The notes below the pieces were generated by a model. That model had not been told where the DNA came from. It was given only the letters and a program-made list of their open reading frames with translations, and did not search any database. Made by a program: the position numbers and the translations under genes. DNA of 64,000 nucleotides from Limnohabitans sp. 63ED37-2 (GTDB lineage Bacteria > Pseudomonadota > Gammaproteobacteria > Burkholderiales > Burkholderiaceae_C), in the NCBI RefSeq assembly GCF_001412535.1, contig NZ_CP011774.1, positions 1,731,501 through 1,795,500 of the forward strand, written 5' to 3'. Below, piece by piece: positions 58,448 to 64,000 of this stretch (within the stretch, counting starts at the first letter, position 1; the number at the start of each line of letters is the position of its first letter).

Positions 58448-59296
58448 TCAGGCGTGGCTGGACATCCGCGCTGCACTGATCGGCAAAGCCACGGGAAATG
58501 CCCGCGTGCCCGCATGCACCGCTTGCCAAACCACCTGGCCTCCCACCACCACCACAAACTCGCCCGTGCGCAAAGCTTGCCAGGGCTCGTCCAGGGTCAA
58601 GGGCTCGGTGGCCAACAAGCTCATGATGTCGCCCTCGGCATTCAGCGGCCCCAGGTCCAGGCTCATGTCGCGGTCCACCAAGCGTGCATGGGGAAAAGGG
58701 TGATGCCGGGTCAGCAGGTGCAGCTTGGTGGAGCAATGGGCATACAGTGCGTGGCCGTCGCTCAGCAGCATGTTGAAGTTGCCGTGTTCTGCCAGATCGG
58801 CGGCGATACGGGCCAGCACCGGGGCCAGCTCGGGCCATTCGGGGGGCTGCTGGCGGTCCTTGAAGTGGCTGCGCAGTTGGCTCATGAGGGCACAAAACGC
58901 CCGCTCGCTGTCGGTGCTGCCCACGGGCATGTCTTGGCAGCCATGGGGGGGCTGGAAATCACGCAGGTCGCCGTTGTGCGCGAACACCCAGGTGCGGCCC
59001 AGCCATTCGCGTTGAAAGGGGTGGCAGTTGGCCGACTGCACATCGCCTTGTGTGGCTTTGCGCACATGCGCCACCACCACTTTGGACTTGATCGGGTGTT
59101 GCCGCACGTAATCGGCCAGAGCTGAGTGGCTGGCCGGTTGGTCGTCCTGAAAGACCCGGCAGCCTTTGCCGTCATAAAAGGCGATGCCCCAGCCGTCGGT
59201 GTGGTCCGAGGTCAGGCCGCCGCGGGCCGAAAAGCCGGTGAATGAAAACGTGGTGGCCGCAGGCTTGTTGCAGCTCATGCCCATGAGTTGGCACAT
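58448..59296 (-). CDS. Class II glutamine amidotransferase (YafJ-like)
   Basis: 282 residues. The N-terminal Cys2 (MCQLMGMSCNK) is the nucleophile after removal of Met1, which fixes the start at 59296. HTDGWGIAFYDG and VVAHVRKATQGDVQSANCHP are family motifs, and WVFAHNGDLRDFQ gives the conserved Asn-Gly-Asp. No synthase domain is attached; the acceptor of the ammonia is unknown. It follows the racemase gene by 9 bp, so the two are likely co-transcribed. Confidence 0.92.
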   Translation of the reverse strand: MCQLMGMSCNKPAATTFSFTGFSARGGLTSDHTDGWGIAFYDGKGCRVFQDDQPASHSALADYVRQHPIKSKVVVAHVRKATQGDVQSANCHPFQREWLGRTWVFAHNGDLRDFQPPHGCQDMPVGSTDSERAFCALMSQLRSHFKDRQQPPEWPELAPVLARIAADLAEHGNFNMLLSDGHALYAHCSTKLHLLTRHHPFPHARLVDRDMSLDLGPLNAEGDIMSLLATEPLTLDEPWQALRTGEFVVVVGGQVVWQAVHAGTRAFPVALPISAARMSSHA

Positions 59297-59305
59297 GCAG
59301 GCGCC

Positions 59306-59995
59306 TCAGGACAAGCAAAAATCCACGGCCGCCATGGCGTGCAAGGCCGTGGTGTCAAAGCCAGGCAAGCCGCCGTCGCCGGGCTGCAGGCTCATGGTCA
59401 GTTCGGTGCAGCCCAAGATGACACCCTGCGCCCCACGAGCGGCCAGCTGCTGCACCTGCGCGATCAGGCTCTGGCGCGAAGCGTCCAGCACCTGGCCGCG
59501 GCACAGTTCCTCAAAAATGATGCGATGCACTTCGGCACGCCCGGGCTCATCGGGCACCAGACATTGGATGCCGCGTGCGGCCAAATGGTCGCGCATGAAG
59601 GCTTGCTCCATGGTGAAACGGGTGCCCAGCAAAGCCACTTGGCTCAAGCCGGCGGCGAGCACAGCGTCGGCGGTGGCATCGGCAATGTGCAGCAACGGCA
59701 GGTCCGTGGCCGCCTGCACCTGCGGGGCAATGCGGTGCATGGTGTTGGTGCAAATGAGCACGGCCTCGGCCCCGCTGTTCGCCAATTGTCGGGCCGCCGT
59801 TTGCAAGATCTCGGTCATGCGTGCCCAGTCACCTTGCTTTTGCAGGTCAGCAATTTCCTGAAAGTCCAGGCTGACCAAGTGCAATGGCGCCGAATGCAGA
59901 CCACCCCTGCGTCGCGACACCTCGCGGTTGATGTGCTGGTAATACAGGGCGGTGGACTCCCAGCTCATGCCCCCGATCAGACCGATTTTTTTCAT
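59306..59995 (-). CDS. Aspartate/glutamate racemase family protein
   Basis: 229 residues. Members interconvert L and D forms of Asp or Glu by a two-Cys mechanism without PLP. The N-terminus MKKIGLIGGMSWESTALYY fits the aspartate racemase subfamily. The catalytic Cys residues are in VLICTNTMHR and VILGCTELTMSL. The start at 59995 is preferred; a longer frame upstream lacks conservation. It is divergent from the Lrp-type regulator, which may control it, an inference from position. Confidence 0.92.
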   Translation of the reverse strand: MKKIGLIGGMSWESTALYYQHINREVSRRRGGLHSAPLHLVSLDFQEIADLQKQGDWARMTEILQTAARQLANSGAEAVLICTNTMHRIAPQVQAATDLPLLHIADATADAVLAAGLSQVALLGTRFTMEQAFMRDHLAARGIQCLVPDEPGRAEVHRIIFEELCRGQVLDASRQSLIAQVQQLAARGAQGVILGCTELTMSLQPGDGGLPGFDTTALHAMAAVDFCLS

Positions 59996-60108
59996 GCCGT
60001 TGTTCTTCGTCGTTTGAAAACGGAAGTTTGCCACCAAACTGGCAGCATGAAATTGCTTTTTCTGCCCCAAAACGACCGTTTTTTGGCATGGTTTTCTACA
60101 ATCCGGCC

Positions 60109-60582
60109 ATGAAGCAGAAAATTGATGCCATTGATCGGAAAATCCTCGACCTGTTGCAAGTGCGCAGCGACTGGCCCATCAACGAATTGGCCGCTGCCGT
60201 GCACCTGACGCCCACGCCATGCTGGCGCCGGGTGCAACGGCTCAAGGAATTGGGCATTTTGGCCCGGCAAGTCGCCCTGGTGGACCGCCACCAGGTGAAC
60301 CTGGGCGTGACGGTGTTTGTGTCGGTGCGCACCCGGCAGCACGATGTGCCGTGGCTGGAGAAGTTTCGCGCCGCCGTGCAAGGCATTGCCGAGATCGTTG
60401 AAGCCCACCGCATGAGCGGCGATGTGGACTACCTGCTCAAAGTGGTGGTGCCCGACATTGCCGCTTATGACCAGGTGTACAAGCGGCTCATTGAGGCGGT
60501 GCCCTTGTCCGACGTGAGCTCCAGTTTTGCCATGGAAGAGCTCAAATTCACCACGGCGGTGCCGCTCGGTTATGCGGCCTGA
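60109..60582 (+). CDS. Lrp/AsnC family transcriptional regulator
   Basis: 157 residues. The N-terminal helix-turn-helix is DAIDRKILDLLQ then INELAAAVHLTPTPCWRRVQ. A C-terminal RAM ligand-binding domain has MSGDVDYLLKVVVPDIAAYD and VSSSFAMEELKFTTAVPL. The ligand is probably an amino acid. It is divergent from the racemase gene and likely regulates it. TACAAT (60097-60102) ends 6 nt before the ATG at 60109 and no ribosome site is present, so the mRNA may be leaderless. It overlaps dsbB tail-to-tail by 13 bp. Confidence 0.94.
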   Translation: MKQKIDAIDRKILDLLQVRSDWPINELAAAVHLTPTPCWRRVQRLKELGILARQVALVDRHQVNLGVTVFVSVRTRQHDVPWLEKFRAAVQGIAEIVEAHRMSGDVDYLLKVVVPDIAAYDQVYKRLIEAVPLSDVSSSFAMEELKFTTAVPLGYAA

Positions 60583-61073
60583 GCCGCGCGGGACCGGAGG
60601 GTCACCCACACACCCAAGAGGCCAAACAGCACAAAACAAAGAAAGGACCAGTTGGCGATCGAGCCGCCCAGGAAGGTCCAGTCGATCTTGCTGCAGTCAC
60701 CGCTGCCTTTGAAGATCATGGGGATGGCGCGGTTGAGGGGGAAGTTTTCGACCATGCCATAAAAGTCACGCCCGCAGTTGACCACCTCGGGCGGGTACCA
60801 CTGCAACCAGCTTTGGCGAGCCGCCGTGAAAGCGCCAAAACCGGCCGAGAGCGTCATCAGCAGACCTGCCGCAGCCAAGGCCCAGCCTTGCAAGCGCCAG
60901 CCGATCAAGGCCAGCAAGACCACGCCGATCAGGGCATAACGCTGCACGATGCACATGGGGCACGGGTTCAGGCCCACAACATGCTGCAAATACAGGCCAA
61001 ACACCAGCATGCCGATGCCCGACAGGGCAATCAACAACAGCCATCGCTGAGGGGAAACAGAAGTCAGATTCAT
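60570..61073 (-). CDS. dsbB: Disulfide bond formation protein B
   Basis: 167 residues with four membrane helices. DsbB reoxidises DsbA using quinones. The first redox pair is in LNPCPMCIVQRYAL. The second pair is in the periplasmic loop: EVVNCGRDFYG and GSGDCSKIDWTFLG. Both pairs are complete. The ATG at 61073 (MNLTSVSPQRW) fits the family; an upstream frame lacks conservation. It is convergent with the Lrp gene. Confidence 0.95.
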   Translation of the reverse strand: MNLTSVSPQRWLLLIALSGIGMLVFGLYLQHVVGLNPCPMCIVQRYALIGVVLLALIGWRLQGWALAAAGLLMTLSAGFGAFTAARQSWLQWYPPEVVNCGRDFYGMVENFPLNRAIPMIFKGSGDCSKIDWTFLGGSIANWSFLCFVLFGLLGVWVTLRSRAAQAA

Positions 61074-61152
61074 GGGGGTCCGTTGAAGTAGGGGCATTGT
61101 GCCCCCGTGTACAGAGATCGGGGGTGCGCTGGGGGTCAAAGCCCCCAGGCCT

Positions 61153-61929
61153 TCAGGATTCGGCGAACGCCCGCTCGATGACAAAAGCACCCGGTGTGCT
61201 GGTGTTGCCTTCTTTGAGGCCGCGCTCCTCGCAAATGCGCTTGAGGTCTTTGAGCATTTCGGGCGAGCCGCAAATCATGACGCGGTCGGTCTCGGGGTTG
61301 AGCGGGGGCAGGCCCAAGTCTGCAAACAGCTTGCCGTTCTCGATGAGATCGGTCACGCGGCCCTGGTTTTTGTAGGGCTCGCGGGTCACGGTGGGGTAGT
61401 ACAGCAGTTGCTGACTCACCATCTCACCCAAAAACTCGTGGGCGGGCAGGTCTTGGGTGATGTAGTCGTGGTAGGCCAGTTCATTGACTTGACGCACGCC
61501 GTGCACCAAGATCACTTTTTCAAAACGCTCGTAGGTTTCGGGGTCGCGGATGATGCTCATGAAGGGGGCCAAGCCCGTGCCGGTGCCCATGAGGTACAGG
61601 TTTTTGCCGGGCAACAGGTAGTCGCACAACAAGGTGCCGGTAGGTTTGCGGCCTACGATGATGGTGTCGCCCACTTGGATGTGTTGCAGCTTGGAGGTCA
61701 ACGGGCCGTCGGGCACTTTGATGCTCAGAAACTCCAGGTGCTCTTCGTAGTTGGCGCTGGCAATGGAGTAAGCACGCAAGAGCGGTTTGCCGTTGTCGCC
61801 GCGCAGACCGATCATGGTGAAGTGGCCGTTCGAAAAGCGCAGGGCCTGGTCTCGGGTGGTGGTGAAGCTGAACAGGCGGTCGGTCCAGTGGTGAACGCTC
61901 AAAACGCGTTCTTCAAGAAATGCACTCAT
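61153..61929 (-). CDS. fpr: Ferredoxin--NADP(+) reductase
   Basis: 258 residues. The FAD-binding motif RAYSIASANYEEHLEFLSIK and the NADP-binding motif YLMGTGTGLAPFMSII are clear. VMICGSPEMLKDLKRICEER and the C-terminal AFVIERAFAES are typical of bacterial Fpr (class I). It moves electrons between NADPH and ferredoxin or flavodoxin, and is linked to iron-sulfur and oxidative-stress metabolism. Start ATG 61929. It is divergent from the YggX gene across a region with a striking inverted repeat. Confidence 0.94.
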   Translation of the reverse strand: MSAFLEERVLSVHHWTDRLFSFTTTRDQALRFSNGHFTMIGLRGDNGKPLLRAYSIASANYEEHLEFLSIKVPDGPLTSKLQHIQVGDTIIVGRKPTGTLLCDYLLPGKNLYLMGTGTGLAPFMSIIRDPETYERFEKVILVHGVRQVNELAYHDYITQDLPAHEFLGEMVSQQLLYYPTVTREPYKNQGRVTDLIENGKLFADLGLPPLNPETDRVMICGSPEMLKDLKRICEERGLKEGNTSTPGAFVIERAFAES

Positions 61930-62065
61930 TTGGTATTGCTGTGTGTTGGGAGACAAGAGACCCAAAGCCCTGGGGGGATGCTGAAAGCTTGCTACAGTTA
62001 CGGCCTGTCAGGCCACACGAAAAAGGGTCAACCCGCATTGTCGTGTGAACCGCTCCCAACTGGAA

Positions 62066-62088
62066 ATACGGAAATTCTATATCCGTAT
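62066..62088. promoter_or_regulatory. Inverted repeat in the fpr-yggX divergent promoter region
   Basis: ATACGGA (62066-62072) and TCCGTAT (62082-62088) form a perfect 7-bp dyad around a 9-bp AT-rich centre. It lies about 140 bp before fpr and 40 bp before the YggX gene, in the only gap between them. It is a strong candidate for a shared redox or iron-responsive regulator site. Confidence 0.6.
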
Positions 62089-62128
62089 AACCAGCGCTTC
62101 TTAAGATACATCAAGGCAAGACACCACC

Positions 62129-62404
62129 ATGGCACGCACCGTTCAATGCATCAAACTCGGCAAAGAAGCAGAGGGTCTGGATTTTCCGCCCTACCCCGGC
62201 GAGTTGGGCAAGCGCATCTGGGAAGGCGTGAGCAAACAAGCCTGGGCCGACTGGCTCAAGCACCAGACCATGCTGGTCAATGAAAACCGCCTCAACTTGG
62301 CCGACCTGCGTGCCCGCCAATACCTGGCCCGCCAGATGGAAAACCATTTCTTCGGTGACGGCGCCGACGCCGCCCAGGGCTACGTGCCGCCTGCAGCGGG
62401 CTGA
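62129..62404 (+). CDS. Oxidative damage protection protein (YggX-like Fe(2+) trafficking)
   Basis: 91 residues, the standard YggX length. ARTVQCIKLGKEAEGLDFPP with its single conserved Cys, PGELGKRIWEGVSKQAWADW and MLVNENRLNLADLRARQYLA are family motifs. YggX protects iron-sulfur enzymes from superoxide and aids iron handling. Placement opposite fpr supports an oxidative-stress role. The gene starts at ATG 62129. Confidence 0.95.
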   Translation: MARTVQCIKLGKEAEGLDFPPYPGELGKRIWEGVSKQAWADWLKHQTMLVNENRLNLADLRARQYLARQMENHFFGDGADAAQGYVPPAAG

Positions 62405-62440
62405 TGCGCTGCGGCGCTTGCCCCTTCGCTGTTTGAACCC

Positions 62441-63595
62441 TTGAGCTCGCCACCCGATAAGCGCCAGGCACTGGTCATCGGTGCCGGCCTGTCAGGCTCG
62501 GCCGTGGCGCACAGCCTGGCCGTGCGGGGCTGGTCGGTCACGGTGCTGGACCAGGCCTCTGGGGTGGGGGCGGGAGCGTCCGGCCTGCCCGCAGGTTTGG
62601 CCGCCCCCCATGTGTCACCCGACGACAACGTGCTCTCGCGCATCACGCGGGCGGGCGTGCAGGCCACGCTGCAACGCGCCCAAGCCTTGCTGCACAACGG
62701 CACCGATTGGGCGCTCTCCGGCGTGCTGGAGCACAACCTGGCGGGCAAACGCCGCCTGCCTGCCAACGCAAGCGATCACCACAGCACCCCGGCCAATGAG
62801 GCGCAAGTGGCCGCCGCCGGCCTGCCCCCCGACTCGCCCGCCCTCTGGCACGCCCAGGCGGGCTGGATTCGGCCCCGGCAACTGGTGGCTGCGCAGCTGC
62901 AAACCCTGGGCGTGCAGGTGCGCTGGGGCCAACAGGTACAGGGCATTGAGCGGCGCGGTGAGCATTGGGCCGTGACCGATGCACAAGGCCAAACCCTGGG
63001 GGAGGCCCCCCTGTTGGTGGTGGCCAGCGCCTTTGACAGCCTGGCTTTGCTGCGGCCCCTGCCCGGTTTTGCCGTGCCACTGAACCCTCTGCGCGGGCAA
63101 GTCAGTTTTGGCCACCTGACCGACTTGAGCGAGTCCCAGCGCCAGCTGCTGCCGCCTTTTCCGGTCAATGGCCACGGCAGCTTCATCAGCAGCGTGCCCA
63201 CACCCGAGGGGCTGCCCGGCTGGTTCATTGGCTCAACCTTTGAGCGCAACTGCGAGCAAGCCCCCGTGCGCGAGGAAGACCACGCCGCCAACCAAGTGCG
63301 CCTGGCCACGCTGCTGCCCGCTTTGGGCGAGGCCATGGCCGGGCAATTCGCGCCAGATCGGGTGCAGGGCTGGGCCGGTTTGCGCTGCACCTTGCCCAAC
63401 CGCCTGCCTGCGGTCGGCCCCATTGACCGCCAGAGGCTGCCAGGTTTGTGCCTGAGCGCGGGCATGGGCGCTCGTGGCATCAGTTTGGCCGTGTTGTGTG
63501 GCGAACTGCTGGCGGCTTGGCTGAACCATGAACCCCTGCCCTTGCCTGAGGCCTTGGCCAAGCATCTGGCGGCCGAGCGCTTCGTGGTTCCATAA
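62441..63595 (+). CDS. FAD-dependent oxidoreductase, MnmC C-terminal domain-like
   Basis: 384 residues. The FAD motif ALVIGAGLSGSAVAHSLAVR is at the N-terminus; the start is TTG 62441, as the upstream frame is closed at 62402. GASGLPAGLAAPHVSPDDN and SRITRAGVQATL match the MnmC oxidase domain, which removes the carboxymethyl group from cmnm5s2U34 in tRNA. WAGLRCTLPNRLPAVGPID and AGMGARGISLAVLCGELLA close the domain. The methyltransferase half normally fused in MnmC is missing here. It could be a related demodifying oxidase with another partner. Confidence 0.8.
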   Translation: MSSPPDKRQALVIGAGLSGSAVAHSLAVRGWSVTVLDQASGVGAGASGLPAGLAAPHVSPDDNVLSRITRAGVQATLQRAQALLHNGTDWALSGVLEHNLAGKRRLPANASDHHSTPANEAQVAAAGLPPDSPALWHAQAGWIRPRQLVAAQLQTLGVQVRWGQQVQGIERRGEHWAVTDAQGQTLGEAPLLVVASAFDSLALLRPLPGFAVPLNPLRGQVSFGHLTDLSESQRQLLPPFPVNGHGSFISSVPTPEGLPGWFIGSTFERNCEQAPVREEDHAANQVRLATLLPALGEAMAGQFAPDRVQGWAGLRCTLPNRLPAVGPIDRQRLPGLCLSAGMGARGISLAVLCGELLAAWLNHEPLPLPEALAKHLAAERFVVP

Positions 63596-63682
63596 ATTTA
63601 CAAAAATCATCCAAATCAACTAGCATGCAAGCTGTTTGTGCGCGTGTAGGCATGAATCGCCGTTTCTTTTGGAGAGCAGCCC

Positions 63683-64000
63683 ATGGCCCGTCAATCCTTT
63701 TCGCGTTACCTGCCCTGGTTGGTGACCGGACCGGTCGCCCTCCTCGTCTGGCCTGTCTCGACTTGGGCCAGTGCGGGTTTTGCAGCCCTGTTTGTCATGG
63801 GTTGGGTGGACTTCAAGCAAACCAAACAAGCGGTGCGGCGCAATTACCCGCTGACAGGAAGACTGCGCTACGGGCTGGAATACATCCGACCTGAATTACG
63901 GCAGTATTTTCTGGAGGACGACGAGGAAAAACTGCCCTTTTCGCGCAACCAGCGTGCCATGGTCTATGCCCGCTCCAAAATGCAAAACGACAAGCGCGGG
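63683..64000 (+). CDS. FMN-binding glutamate synthase family protein (partial; 3' end outside window)
   Basis: 106 codons are visible from the ATG at 63683, preceded by GGAGAG. Two hydrophobic segments (LVTGPVALLVWPVSTWAS; GFAALFVMGWVDF) suggest an N-terminal membrane anchor. RRNYPLTGRLRYGLEYIRPE and LPFSRNQRAMVYARSKMQND match the start of the glutamate-synthase-like FMN proteins. The catalytic barrel would lie past the window. These are related to GltB but lack the amidotransferase domain. The electron donor and substrate are unknown. Confidence 0.82.
   Translation, partial: MARQSFSRYLPWLVTGPVALLVWPVSTWASAGFAALFVMGWVDFKQTKQAVRRNYPLTGRLRYGLEYIRPELRQYFLEDDEEKLPFSRNQRAMVYARSKMQNDKRG

Noticed and set aside
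56960..59125. Rightward open frame of 721 codons opposite the GT fusion gene
   Set aside because: It has antisense-type composition, no conserved motifs and no ribosome site. It spans several leftward genes with clear domains.
1..64000. CRISPR arrays, rRNA, tRNA genes and insertion sequences
   Set aside because: No regularly spaced direct repeats, transposase motifs or cloverleaf-type sequences were recognised by eye. A tRNAscan-SE or Infernal run could still find a small RNA.

Overview
The window is GC-rich chromosomal DNA from a betaproteobacterium. Gene order and protein style point to Comamonadaceae, perhaps close to Limnohabitans or Rhodoferax. The pointers are the run exbB-exbD-lpxK-trm112-kdsB-adk, Bug-type periplasmic binding proteins, recC-recB-recD as one operon, LexA with its own SOS box, and many TTG or GTG starts. 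The genus is inference. Coding density is high. I see no phage, insertion sequence, CRISPR array, rRNA or tRNA.

Layout. 1-3.7 kb: a cut-off FAD oxidoreductase, an SDR dehydrogenase, sodB and xseA. Two inverted copies of a long hairpin with a conserved loop flank sodB. 4-8.9 kb: envelope and housekeeping genes (exbBD, lpxK, trm112, kdsB, adk) and lexA. 9-16 kb: acyl-CoA metabolism (a 3-hydroxyacyl-CoA dehydrogenase, a crotonase, a Crp/Fnr regulator) and an adjacent aminoglycoside-phosphotransferase-like kinase plus acyl-CoA dehydrogenase, which resemble a split ACAD10/11. 16-24.7 kb: hslO, a gamma carbonic anhydrase, a ferritin-like protein, a XerD-type recombinase, a Bug protein, an AEC transporter, queG, tsaE and amiC.

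24.8-31 kb: a divergent sugar locus. Leftward are an ABC ATPase, a RbsD/FucU mutarotase, a ROK regulator and a transaldolase-like aldolase. Rightward are a binding protein, a permease and a fructokinase-like kinase. A 21-bp palindrome lies between the two arms. 31-43 kb: an aminotransferase, a small exported protein, the recCBD operon (about 9.3 kb) and a second Bug protein. 43-50 kb: a flavin reductase-like protein, an acyl-CoA ligase, a protease-like PDZ protein that lacks its catalytic His, a glycerophosphodiesterase, aquaporin Z and an orphan B12-binding protein of the AerR/PpaA type.

50-58 kb: a compact leftward surface-glycan operon. It holds a fusion of a GT4 glycosyltransferase with an initiating phosphoglycosyl transferase, two more glycosyltransferases, a flippase, an AEC transporter and a Stealth-family phosphotransferase. 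58-64 kb: a class II glutamine amidotransferase, an Asp/Glu racemase, an Lrp-type regulator, dsbB, fpr, a YggX iron-trafficking protein, a stand-alone MnmC-like FAD oxidoreductase and the start of a glutamate-synthase-like protein.

The items that most merit follow-up are the conserved-loop hairpins around sodB, the GT4-phosphoglycosyl transferase fusion, the kinase/acyl-CoA dehydrogenase pair, the orphan B12 protein, and a recurring promoter layout in which a -10 box ends 6-7 nt before the start codon, suggesting leaderless mRNAs.
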